Origin: Rhabdornis inornatus | Taxonomy: Eukaryota; Chordata; Aves; Passeriformes; Rhabdornithidae | NCBI GenBank assembly: GCA_013397075.1 | Contig: VWZS01007474.1 | Coordinates: 303,501 to 367,500 of the forward strand | Reading direction: 5' to 3' | Length of the DNA stretch: 64,000 nt | The notes under the pieces: generated by a model | Database searches by the model: none | The model's input: only the letters and a program-made list of their open reading frames with translations | What the model was told of the DNA's origin: nothing | Shown: positions 24,201 through 28,460 of the stretch, in pieces | Numbering within the stretch: position 1 is the first letter of the stretch | Layout: each line of letters opens with the position of its first letter | Translations under genes and position numbers: made by a program

Positions 24201-26251
24201 CAGTGCCTCAAAACACAGATAACACCTGACACATTACCTGGTCCTTGTCCGTGCTCTCGCCCGATGCCTCTTTATCCTGGTCCTTTCCCATGCTCTTGCT
24301 CATCTCTTTGCTCCTTCCCGACATTTCTTTAGTCTGGTCCTTGTCCGTGCTCTTTCCAATCCCTTCACTCTCTTTCAGCATCTCTTTACCCTTTCCCAGC
24401 TCTTCCTTCACCTTCCCCACCTCTTTTCCCACATCTGTGGACTTCTCTTGGATTCCTCCCGGCTCCCCCTTGAGACTCTTTGACTTGTTTGTGGTTTTTT
24501 CAGGCTTTTTGATCTCCTTTGGCTCCTTCTTGCCACCTCCAACATCTTTCTTCATCTTCTCTGGCTCTTTCCTGGCTGACAACAGCTCTCTCTGGGTTTT
24601 CACTTTGGCTGGGGGCTCCTCGTGCCTCAGGGGTGTCCCCTTCTCCTTCTTTGTGGCCTCAAGGACTGTCCCGTTCTCCTTGGTGCTCTCAGGGACTGTC
24701 CCCTTCTCCTTCTTGGTGTTCTCAGGGACTGTCCCCTTCTCCTTGGTGCTCTCAGGGACTGTCCCCTTCTCCTTCTTGGTGCTCTCAGGGATTGTTCCCT
24801 TGGGCACTTCCTTCACTGGGACTTTGCTGCCACGCTGGGGGCCCTGGCTGGGTGCAGGGGCTGGAGCTGGGGGACTGCCCCCCAGAAACGAGTCCTTGGA
24901 GCTCTTCCCCAGCCACAATGGCTTTCCCACCTTGGGACCCCCTGGGCGAGGGGTCTCTGCTGGTTTAGGGGTGGTCTCTGATAGTTTGGAAGAAGCCTCT
25001 GCTGTTTTGGGGGATGTTTCTGCCGGTTTTGAGGATGTCTCTGGTGGTTTGCAGCGGGTCTCTGCTCTTTTTGGGGGTGTCTCCACCGGTTTGGGGGCAG
25101 GTGCTGCTGTTTTGGGGGATGTTTCTGCCGATTTGGGGGCAGGTGCTGCTGGGCCAGGTACAGAAGTCTTGCTGGGGACAGTCCCCAGCACAGCCTTCTC
25201 AGGGGGCAGCTCCTTGTTGGGAGGGGCTGTGACCCCCTTGGCCCCCTGCCCCTCTGCCTTCAGCCCGTTCCGCAGTGGCCCTTCACTGGCCCCCCCTCCT
25301 CGGGCCTCGCCGTCCTTCCCCACGGGCTGCCAAGCAAAGGAGAGGAGCCTGGTGTGACACCTGGGGACATCCAGCTCCCTGGTGGGTGCTGTGTGAGGCC
25401 CCTCAGTGCTCACCTCCTCCTTGGTGCCCACCCTGCTCTCCTTCCTCTGCCGTGCTGCCTTGGCTTCCTGCTCGGTCTCCCGGACCAGCTGCTTGATGAA
25501 CCCCCCCGGGATGACCGACAGGAGCAGGGGGGGTGCAGACGGGGGTGGTCCTCGGTCCTCGTCACGGATCTGGGTTTGGGAGCAGAGGTGGGTCACAGGG
25601 CAGGCACAGGGACAGCAGCCAGCACAGCCTGGTAGTGACAGCAGGGCTGAGCTGTCTGTCTCACTGTCCTGGTGAGACCACAGGGCACCCATGGGCTGTG
25701 TCAGGGATGCTGAGGGAGGAGAAGCACTGAGAAAAGCCCAGAGAGAAGCGCCCAGGTTGGTGCAGCCCCCGGGGGCCGGCACAGCAGGAGCCCATGTGCA
25801 CTGCCAGCTCTGCTCCGTGCCAGCAGCCCTGGCCTGGCCACAGGAGGAACCATCCTGGCTACAGCCAGGCAAGAAGCAGCCCCAGCATCACCACAGCCAC
25901 ATGCAGCCCTGCAGGTCACTCCGTGCCAGGCCCAGGGCATAACCAGCCCCACTTCCCACAGCTTTTCCAGCAGCAGCACCAGCATCAAACAAACCCTGCA
26001 GCCTCCTGCCAGGCTCACCCAGGCAGGCAAAAATCGCTCAAACCAGAACACTCAGGCTGTGAAGGAGCCCAGAGCCAGGGGGCTGGACACAGCTCAAGGA
26101 AGTGCCCAGGGAGCTGTGGGGATGCGAATCCGAGGGCTGCTGCAGTGACACCCCCCAGCACTGAGCACCCAGCCCCAAAACAGCACCAGTGCCAGCCTGG
26201 ACCGAGACTTTCCTTCTGCTCCCAGAGCGCCAGGCGCGAGGAGATGGCCAT
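162..26251 (-). CDS. MYO18B: MYO18B coding region, 26 complete exons plus one misplaced partial exon (3' end off the left edge)
   Basis: Unconventional myosin XVIIIB, a class XVIII myosin of cardiac and skeletal muscle needed for sarcomere assembly (established for the family). Joining the exons listed separately gives one open frame of 1,432 codons with all intron phases agreeing. It starts with MAISSRLALWEQK, as I recall the human protein. Order: short conserved start and 'VIPGGFIKQLVR' block (1-65); Lys/Pro/Glu-rich disordered region (66-428); 'VWYEAEKVWL' SH3-like entry (about 433-488); divergent motor (about 489-1225) with P-loop GHSGAGRT; converter and lever with IQ-like RCIQKN segment (about 1226-1316); coiled coil from about 1300. 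The N-terminal disordered part appears shorter than in human. The motor is probably not an active ATPase. MYO18A was considered: the absence of its PDZ/KE module and the MAISS start favour MYO18B. Confidence 0.96.
376..495 (-). CDS. MYO18B: MYO18B coding exon 25 (coiled coil)
   Basis: 40 codons, phase 0: IIDLTTELSDERYKGDVTCQ then ALDGERAERLRGTRELQELQ; clearly human IADLTSDLADERFKGDVACQ. Acceptor CTCCCCCAG, donor CAG|GTACCA. Confidence 0.95.
551..1609. repeat. Left copy of an exact 1,059-bp direct duplication (assembly artefact)
   Basis: Matches 1926-2984 with a constant offset of 1,375 and no difference seen. It ends at an N run (1610-1673). Best read as overlapping ends of two contigs that were not merged. 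It holds intron sequence and a CR1 fragment (about 1303-1475). Confidence 0.9.
1303..1475 (-). mobile_element. CR1 LINE 3' fragment (in duplicated segment, left copy)
   Basis: Reverse complement of the CR1 3' end: GGTTTGGGTTGGAAAAGACC then CCATGGGCAGGGACACGTTC and CATCCAACCTGGCCTTGGAT. The same element reappears at 2678-2850. Confidence 0.9.
1610..1673. other. Assembly gap (64 N)
   Basis: Run of N bases that cuts MYO18B coding exon 27 after 29 bases. Further single N positions at 1925, 17434, 18030 and 18127 mark other joins or ambiguous bases. Confidence 0.99.
1674..1702 (-). CDS. MYO18B: MYO18B coding exon 27, first 29 bases only, broken by an assembly gap and out of order
   Basis: Acceptor TCGTTGGCAG is followed by two bases completing a Glu and DEWQVRVDC, after which the sequence runs into the N-gap. 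Human has ADEWQMRFDC directly after the SKHEQVQKKL exon, so this exon belongs downstream of the exon at 162-270. In the window it lies upstream of it, between coding exons 24 and 25. The phase (1 base + 2 bases) fits the exon at 162-270 exactly. It is real coding sequence on a wrongly placed small contig (1674-1924). Confidence 0.85.
1891..1924. repeat. (CATCC)n simple repeat at a contig end
   Basis: About seven CCCAT/CATCC units end exactly at the single N (1925). The contig it should not have been joined to starts with similar CATCC words, which may explain the wrong join. Confidence 0.9.
1926..2984. repeat. Right copy of the 1,059-bp direct duplication (assembly artefact)
   Basis: Second copy of 551-1609, preceded by a single N at 1925. 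To its right the sequence runs on without a break into coding exon 24, so this is the anchored copy. Confidence 0.9.
2678..2850 (-). mobile_element. CR1 LINE 3' fragment (right copy)
   Basis: Same element as at 1303-1475; only one is real if the duplication is an artefact. Confidence 0.9.
3069..3158 (-). CDS. MYO18B: MYO18B coding exon 24 (coiled coil)
   Basis: 30 codons, phase 0: EELAALRRKLEKSEQACSEL then RQNTESLESK, heptad-patterned. Acceptor CTTCCCTAG, donor AAG|GTATAG. Confidence 0.94.
4286..4429 (-). CDS. MYO18B: MYO18B coding exon 23 (neck to tail junction)
   Basis: 48 codons, phase 0: IQRLAIRCIQKNLLVFQAVR then HWPWWQLLSHVRPLL. The WPWW...PLL block is the signature of the myosin II/XVIII head-tail junction. 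Ends in LRAKE, where the coiled coil starts. Acceptor GTCCCCACAG, donor GAA|GTGAGT. Confidence 0.96.
4666..4794 (-). CDS. MYO18B: MYO18B coding exon 22 (end of motor, lever)
   Basis: 43 codons, phase 0: VFLKPGVISRLEKQRDKLIA then the IQ-like LLQAACKGFLSRQKFKRL. VFLK..V...LE..R is the class-wide end of the myosin converter. Acceptor TGCTGCCAG, donor AAG|GTACCC. Confidence 0.96.
6030..6095 (-). CDS. MYO18B: MYO18B coding exon 21
   Basis: 22 codons, phase 0: AIEELFQALDLEKKSVAIGR then TQ; equivalent to the 'G.TKVFF' approach of the converter. Acceptor TCTCCCTAG, donor CAG|GTATGA. Confidence 0.95.
7720..7829 (-). CDS. MYO18B: MYO18B coding exon 20 (converter)
   Basis: Completes a Gly, then 36 codons: YSDRLLLTQFRRRFQVLAPE, aligned to the myosin 'GYP.R....F..RY..L' converter. 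Acceptor TGCCCCCAG, donor AAG|GTGTGT. Confidence 0.95.
8353..8545 (-). CDS. MYO18B: MYO18B coding exon 19
   Basis: 64 codons plus one base. LRRSQLHFVHCLLPGMGGEG is the class XVIII version of 'L..T.PHFVRCI.PN', followed by a Pro-rich insert and ALRTQLEGTQLLDALRLHRV, the pre-converter helix. Acceptor CCCTCCAG, donor GTCG|GTAAGT. Confidence 0.95.
8781..8832 (-). mobile_element. CR1 LINE tail fragment
   Basis: Short piece with GGATGGTTTGGATTGGAAGG and AAGATCATCATG, the CR1 terminal block. Confidence 0.75.
9050..9370. repeat. GATCTGTGTGT / GATCAGTGTGT short tandem repeat
   Basis: About 30 copies of a 10-bp unit, GATCTGTGTG or GATCAGTGTG with TA and TT variants, inside the intron between coding exons 18 and 19. 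It has a strong purine-pyrimidine alternating, Z-DNA-like character. Confidence 0.95.
9585..9768 (-). CDS. MYO18B: MYO18B coding exon 18
   Basis: 61 codons after a split Val. Contains RKTFASSFAAVRKRSVCAQI, matching human RRTFASSLAAVRRKAPCSQI (from memory); loop-2/strut region of the motor. Acceptor GTCCCGGCAG, donor GCG|GTGAGT. Confidence 0.95.
10125..10330 (-). mobile_element. CR1 LINE fragment
   Basis: GGGACATCTTCCACTAGCCC, CTGGCCTTGGGCACTTCCAG and GCCTCACCACCCTCACAGCC are successive CR1 3' blocks; the terminal block is missing. Confidence 0.9.
10444..10603 (-). CDS. MYO18B: MYO18B coding exon 17
   Basis: 52 codons flanked by two split codons. Contains HFEICHQLGTAPVRYDLTGW, equivalent to 'F.I.H.AG.V.Y...GW..KN', the actin-binding helix-loop-helix region of myosins. 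Acceptor GTCACAG; donor ACGGT|GTAAGT is preferred over ACG|GTGTAA because it keeps the frame. Confidence 0.94.
10735..10876 (-). CDS. MYO18B: MYO18B coding exon 16
   Basis: 47 codons plus one base including RRGLLWILDEEVLIPGSGDG, the 'G....LDEE' segment of the lower 50-kDa domain. Two in-frame acceptors 6 bases apart (start 10876 or 10882) differ by Pro-Gln. I chose the shorter form because it fits the human length. Donor GAGG|GTGAGT. Confidence 0.93.
11306..11386 (-). CDS. MYO18B: MYO18B coding exon 15
   Basis: 27 codons, phase 0 on both sides: ENVEVSFDLPERSPLATLSI then IDLSCSQ. Aligns with human EEGVPVQFDLPDPSPGTT. Acceptor GTTTTCCAG, donor CAG|GTACCT. Confidence 0.92.
11711..11792 (-). mobile_element. 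CR1 LINE tail fragment
   Basis: GGTTTGGGTTGGGAGGGACC then CATCTCATTCCAACCCCCCT. Lies in the intron between coding exons 14 and 15. Confidence 0.9.
12004..12196 (-). CDS. MYO18B: MYO18B coding exon 14 (switch II)
   Basis: 64 codons after completing an Arg. The switch II loop at 12133-12150 is DTPGFQ, with Gln where active myosins have the glutamate of D..GFE; human MYO18B is DSPGFQ. It continues with AATFEELCHNYVQERLQGLF, the relay helix. Acceptor TTTCCCAG, donor GAG|GTGAGG. Confidence 0.96.
12448..12538 (-). CDS. MYO18B: MYO18B coding exon 13
   Basis: Codes PKLTGVECVQGMASGLYEEL then FAAVVSLINR, the helix that in active myosins carries 'ALAK.LY..LF..IV..IN'. Acceptor CTGTGGCAG, donor ACAG|GTACCA. 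Confidence 0.95.
12811..12866 (-). mobile_element. CR1-like tail fragment
   Basis: AATCATCAAGGTTGGAAAAG then CCATCAAGTCCAACTTTC, a CR1 subtype tail. Confidence 0.75.
13318..13482 (-). CDS. MYO18B: MYO18B coding exon 12
   Basis: Completes a Val, then 54 codons plus one base: GRKQFLRFESASRAAEVLGC, then DVEELGTAVFKHHLRHILAQ. Matches the human exon with about the same length. Acceptor CCTCTGCAG, donor CCAG|GTACTA. Confidence 0.95.
13483..17585 (-). other. MYO18B: Largest MYO18B intron in the window (4.1 kb)
   Basis: Between coding exons 11 and 12. Holds the 62-bp tandem repeat at its downstream end (left side) and an AT-rich, repeat-free block at about 16560-16900 that could be a conserved noncoding element. 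No exon of known type was found. Confidence 0.65.
14403..14760. repeat. 62-bp tandem repeat in MYO18B intron
   Basis: CAGCATCCCACTGTGCTCCA recurs at 14403, 14465, 14527, 14589, 14651 and 14713, exactly 62 bases apart, with few substitutions, then a partial copy. Each unit is itself built from about 20-bp CAGCAT/CAGCAC subunits. Confidence 0.95.
17586..17730 (-). CDS. MYO18B: MYO18B coding exon 11
   Basis: 48 codons plus one base: AEDKQRASVAFSQLRAAMGM then LGISTEEQVAVWRILAGIYH, the 'A...LG......I..ILAAILHLGN' block of myosin motors. Acceptor CCCTGCAG, donor AGAG|GTGAGG. Confidence 0.96.
17822..18028. repeat. Left copy of an exact 207-bp direct duplication (assembly artefact)
   Basis: Identical to 18128-18334 at an offset of 306. 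It ends next to an N at 18030. Lies in the intron upstream of coding exon 11, with no effect on coding. Confidence 0.85.
18128..18334. repeat. Right copy of the 207-bp direct duplication (assembly artefact)
   Basis: Follows an N at 18127 and continues into a CR1 fragment. The 96-bp insert between the copies (18031-18126) is AT-rich with a TATATAAACTC-type box and is not seen elsewhere in the window. It may be a fragment of an LTR. Confidence 0.85.
18333..18420 (-). mobile_element. CR1 LINE tail fragment
   Basis: GGTTTGGGTTGGAAGGGATC then CCCCTGCCATGG. Begins where the 207-bp duplicate ends. Confidence 0.85.
19313..19376 (-). CDS. MYO18B: MYO18B coding exon 10
   Basis: Completes an Arg, then TMLHLHQVAESNSFGIKPFT plus K (21 codons), motor upper 50-kDa region. 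Acceptor CTACTCCCAG, donor AAG|GTAGGG. A 14-base A-tract at 19391-19404 lies just upstream of the acceptor on the sense strand, as a T-tract. Confidence 0.94.
19823..19923 (-). CDS. MYO18B: MYO18B coding exon 9
   Basis: 33 codons plus two bases, motor upper 50-kDa region; includes LLLERARVAQQPEGESSFNI, the 'LLEKSRV....E..FH.FY' block of myosins. Acceptor TCCCCAG, donor GAGAG|GTGGGT. Confidence 0.95.
20866..21008 (-). CDS. MYO18B: MYO18B coding exon 8 (switch I region)
   Basis: Completes a Val, then 47 codons starting EKIQAMFTVLGAFGSVTTSH. The switch I stretch is HSSSSTRFS instead of the canonical N..SSRFG, as degenerate as in human MYO18B (HSRSATRFS, from memory). Acceptor GTGTCACAG, donor CAG|GTACCT. 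Confidence 0.95.
21550..21792 (-). repeat. 18-bp minisatellite overlapping a MYO18B splice donor
   Basis: Unit on the sense strand: GTATGGGCAGGGTCACAG, about 12 copies. Those nearest the exon are almost perfect and later ones diverge. The first copy supplies the end of coding exon 7 and its donor. Most copies keep an AG|GT junction in the same place. Confidence 0.9.
21775..21973 (-). CDS. MYO18B: MYO18B coding exon 7 (P-loop exon)
   Basis: 66 codons plus one base. The P-loop at 21842-21865 reads GHSGAGRT. The normally invariant lysine is arginine, codon AGG at 21845-21847 (human MYO18B as I recall it: GWSGAGKT). Acceptor CCCCGCAG. The donor ACAG|GTATGG is the first copy of an 18-bp minisatellite that continues into the intron, so donor choice may vary in 6-residue steps. 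Confidence 0.95.
22100..22500. repeat. 27-bp minisatellite in the intron after MYO18B coding exon 6
   Basis: About 15 imperfect copies of a unit like CCCCAGAGCATCCC followed by TGGTCCCAAATGT. Nine codons long, so it reads as 9-residue repeats (CSGDIWDWG-like) on the minus strand with no stop. Confidence 0.9.
22623..22796 (-). CDS. MYO18B: MYO18B coding exon 6 (motor start)
   Basis: 58 codons, phase 0 on both sides. Contains DQAEDLAMLISLNECSVLNT, equivalent to the 'DMA.LT.LNE..VL..L..RY' block that opens every myosin motor. Acceptor TTCCCACAG, donor AAG|GTGAGA. The reading frame stays open far into the following intron because of a 27-bp minisatellite. Confidence 0.96.
22973..23615 (+). mobile_element. 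Probable solitary LTR of an endogenous retrovirus, in MYO18B intron
   Basis: An AT-rich block of about 640 bp sits between the GC-rich flanks of coding exons 5 and 6. It opens with TGTGGGAAATAG and carries a single AATAAAGGCATCAAG-type poly(A) signal (about 23554) followed by a short U5-like end. No gag, pol or env reading frame is present. The inverted ends and target duplication could not be fixed, so boundaries are approximate and the family is not named. Confidence 0.5.
23655..23767 (-). CDS. MYO18B: MYO18B coding exon 5 (SH3-like subdomain)
   Basis: Two bases complete an Ala, then 37 codons including ELPAGRVRVRRDEDGTVTEV, the beta-rich SH3-like segment preceding the motor core. Acceptor CTCCTTCAG, donor AGG|GTCAGT. 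The intron to its right in the window (23768-23939) is short and shows nothing of note. Confidence 0.95.
23940..24006 (-). CDS. MYO18B: MYO18B coding exon 4 (VWYEAEKVWL)
   Basis: 22 codons plus one base. Encodes APRDVWYEAEKVWLVQQDGF, the entry to the SH3-like N-terminal motor subdomain and nearly identical to human. Acceptor CCCCGCAG, donor CTGG|GTAACT. Confidence 0.95.
24238..25326 (-). CDS. MYO18B: MYO18B coding exon 3 (large lysine-rich repetitive exon)
   Basis: 363 codons in a single exon, phase 0 on both sides; acceptor GCTTGGCAG, donor CAG|GTAATG. Low complexity, rich in Lys, Glu, Pro, Ser and Thr, and probably disordered. Three repeat families are visible. The first is PAETSPK-like units of about 10 residues (about 24950-25160). 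The second is five GTVPESTKKEK-like units of 12-13 residues (about 24640-24805). The third is STDKDQ/KEMS-like units near the end. Homologous in position to the long disordered exon of human MYO18B but with little residue identity. The opposite strand is also open for 370 codons, which is a shadow of this biased composition. Confidence 0.92.
25414..25569 (-). CDS. MYO18B: MYO18B coding exon 2 (VIPGGFIKQLVR block)
   Basis: 52 codons, phase 0 on both sides; acceptor CCCAAACCCAG, donor GAG|GTGAGC. Begins IRDEDRGPPP and contains SVIPGGFIKQLVRETEQEAK, a block highly conserved with human MYO18B and predicted to be a short helix at the start of the disordered N-terminal region. Confidence 0.93.
25570..26212 (-). 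other. MYO18B: MYO18B intron with GA at its 5' end
   Basis: Joins the start-codon exon to the VIPGGFIKQ exon. Starts GAAAGT and ends CCCAAACCCAG. No repeats recognised. Its left part stays open in frame with the next exon, so automatic tools may extend that exon rightwards. Confidence 0.7.
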
Positions 26252-26274
26252 GGTGGCGGCGAGGAAGGACGGTG
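26213..26274 (-). CDS. MYO18B: MYO18B exon 2: 5' leader end and first coding exon (coding 26213-26251)
   Basis: Acceptor TCCGCACAG ends at 26275. The start codon at 26251-26249 sits in a perfect Kozak context, GCCGCCACCATGG. It encodes MAISSRLALWEQK (13 codons, phase 0), the N-terminus I recall for human MYO18B. The exon must end at AAG (26213) to join the next exon in frame, but the following bases are GAAAGT: a GA donor otherwise matching the ideal GTAAGT (see findings). Confidence 0.88.
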
Positions 26275-27207
26275 CTGTGCGGAGACACGAGGGGACACGC
26301 CGGGCAGAGAGAGAGGAGAGAGTTAGCCGGGGGCTACTGCTGGCCCCAGAGCTGTGCCGGACCGGCAGCACCGTGACCTTGCCGGGCATCGCCCACCTGA
26401 GCTCACGGCACCAACTGGAGCGCGGCAGGGTGGCAATGCTGGAGGCCACCAGCAGCGACCAGGGCAGCGTGGGGAGGTGGTGGCACAGAGGGTTGGTGGC
26501 CCGGGGGTGATGGTGGGACCCCACGGCTCCAGGCTGGGTGGCCGCAGGAGCCCGTCCGTGCCCCACTTGGGGCTGACCCCGGCTTCACCTGTCGGGATCA
26601 TTCATGCACCGAGCGCGTCGGGGCTCGCCCGGCCCTGCCGTGCCTCTCCTTGTACAGTAAAGGGCAGGAGCGGCCAGGAGCGGGCTGGGAATGTCACTTG
26701 CCTTCCCGGGAGGCTGCTCCGAGCGCCACGTGTCCTCAGGGACCGGGCGCTGCCCCCGCGCTGTCCCCCCAGCCGGGCTCTGCGGTCCCGGCAGAACCGG
26801 CCCCGATGGCACCGCAGAGCCCGGAGGGGGCGAGCGACAGAGCATTGTCACCCCCCGGCCGGAGAGGGACCCTCGTCCTGCCCCGCACACGGGGAAACAC
26901 GGAAGGGACGTGCCTTGGCCAAGAGTGGTACCAGAGGGGCACCAGGGGACCACCGTGACCAGCACCGCGCTCCCTCCGCTCAGGATGCAGCCCCAGCCGG
27001 GCCGTGGTGTTTGGGTCTGGTCCTTACTGAGACCGGTTCCTGCTGCCACCCCGGTGCATGCCACGGGCCGGGGCCATCGAGGGGTCCCCAGCCAGCGTCC
27101 CCGTCCCCATCCCCGCTCCCATCGCTGCCCTGCCGCGTTCCTTTCCGCAGCACAGCCTGGAAGCCGCCCCCGGAGCCGGGGCTGCCGCTATCGCCATCCA
27201 TTCCCAA

Positions 27208-27217
27208 CTAAAAATAA
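27208..27217 (+). promoter_or_regulatory. Consensus MEF2 site in MYO18B intron 1
   Basis: CTAAAAATAA matches the MEF2 consensus YTAWWWWTAR at every position. It lies about 70 bases inside the inferred first intron, in a CpG-rich stretch (about 26.6-27.5 kb). A near match, CTAAAAATAC, is at 27446-27455. MEF2 drives muscle genes, which fits, but binding is only inferred. Confidence 0.4.
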
Positions 27218-27284
27218 CCCTCCCAGCCGCGGGGTGCACCCACAGAGCCCGACCCCCACCCCGGGACCCCCCAAACACCTGTAC

Positions 27285-27420
27285 CTGGTGGGAGAGGTGG
27301 GTGCTGATGTCCCACAGCAGCACCGGGCTCCGCGGGACCCCGGCGAGCCGAGAGCGGCGGCGGCAGCGCGGGGAGAGCCCCGAGGGTCAGCGGCCGCCTC
27401 CCCCCGCCCCCGCCGCGATG
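27285..27420 (-). promoter_or_regulatory. MYO18B: Probable MYO18B noncoding exon 1 and core promoter region
   Basis: A good donor, CACCAG|GTACAG, ends a possible untranslated exon at 27285; the next acceptor upstream of the start codon is at 26275. Just upstream on the sense strand are a GC box (27400-27412), an E-box CAGCTG (27422-27427), a CACATG E-box (27434-27439) and a TATA/MEF2-like block TATTTTTAG (27446-27454) about 30 bases before a plausible start near 27420. Muscle-type elements fit the known expression of MYO18B. The exon end and transcription start are inferred, not seen. Confidence 0.45.
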
Positions 27421-27529
27421 GCAGCTGAGGTGACACATGTCACTGCTAAAAATACCCGCGGCGGTGGCACCGGGGCCTCGGTTGGGAGAGGCGGTGGCAC
27501 CGCGGGGCCCTCCTGTTCCTTGGCCTCTG

Positions 27530-28440
27530 CACCGGCTGGCACACGTGTGTGACCCGTGCTCTCCTTGGGGCACACCTCTGCACCCCAAAGAAATGGGGGA
27601 GTCGCTCTGGTTGGGTGTGAGCCCACCCAGAGCAGGCTGGTGCTGCCCGAGGGGACACCCTGAGCTGGGAGCCCAGCACGGGGCTCCCCAGAGCAGCCCA
27701 GGTCCCCTCGCCAGCCCCAGCCCTGAGATGGGGCCGAGCTGGAGGAGGACCTGGGAGCAGAGCTCAAAATAGCCCCTGGCACCAACACCAGCAGGGTCAG
27801 CACCCGGCCAGGGCAGGTGGGAGGAGAGCAGCAGAGTGGACACGTGGTGACCACATGGGGAAAAGGGTGACCCCCGGGGCCAGCAGGACCTGTGTCCCAC
27901 ATGCCCCAGCACCCAACAGCCAGGCAGGGTGCAGGGCACCAGCTCAGGCCAAGTCCAGCTGCAGAGGGGCAATGTCCCCACCTTGGCCACTCCACTCCAA
28001 AAGCTCCATGGACACACCCAGGGCATCAGCACCCACAGCAAGAATGACTCTGGTAGTAAGAAAGGAAACAGAATTGTCACTCTGGAGTCCCCTGGCAGGA
28101 GAGACCTGAGCATCTCTCCAACCCTAACCTGAGAACAGCACAAGGACACGTGGTTTCCATGATCCTTCCCAGGTGGCCACTGTTGGTCACCTGTCACACA
28201 CCTCCCAGTCTCTCCTGGCACAGCCAGCACTGCCTCACCTGCAGGACACAGCCAGTGTGTCCCTTGTAAAAACCAGGACAAACACCATGCACAGGGCTGG
28301 GGGGAGGGAAGGGACTTACCTGTGTATGGGGTGTGGGGTCCATCCAGCTGTGCCCTGCAGGCAGCTGTTCATCCCAGTACATCCCAGTGCAGCCTCAGGA
28401 ATGGACAGGTGACACGGAAAGAACGAGACACCAGCACACA
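27530..28440. other. Intergenic spacer between GRK3 and MYO18B
   Basis: About 0.9-1 kb, GC-rich, no interspersed repeat recognised. Likely holds the upstream promoter of MYO18B and the termination zone of GRK3. ORFs here are chance products. Confidence 0.5.
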
Positions 28441-28454
28441 CGCAAAGGACGGTT

Positions 28455-28460
28455 TTTATT
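28455..28460 (-). terminator. GRK3: Likely distal GRK3 poly(A) signal AATAAA
   Basis: AATAAA on the minus strand. The stretch that would lie just past the cleavage site (about 28410-28440) is GT-rich on the sense strand (GCGTGTGTGCTGGTGTC), the classical downstream element. Composition changes from AT-rich to GC-rich close to here. Confidence 0.6.

Larger units (their letters stand above)
26600..27530. other. CpG-rich island at the 5' end of MYO18B
   Basis: Dense CG dinucleotides and GC-rich runs, in contrast to the CpG-poor, AT-richer sequence beyond 28.5 kb. It covers the inferred promoter, exon 1 and most of intron 1. Long antisense and sense ORFs here are a by-product of high GC content. 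No protein family was recognised in them. Confidence 0.5.

Noticed and set aside
24245..25357. 370-codon open frame on the plus strand
   Set aside because: Exact antisense of the lysine-rich MYO18B exon; its Leu/Ser/Pro-rich composition is what reversed Lys/Glu/Gly codons give. No start context or family match.
162..26251. MYO18A instead of MYO18B
   Set aside because: The MAISSRLALWEQK start, the lack of a PDZ domain and the linkage to GRK3 point to MYO18B.
27208..28281. 357-codon open frame on the minus strand between the genes
   Set aside because: High GC lowers stop frequency; no conserved motif, and it overlaps the promoter region.
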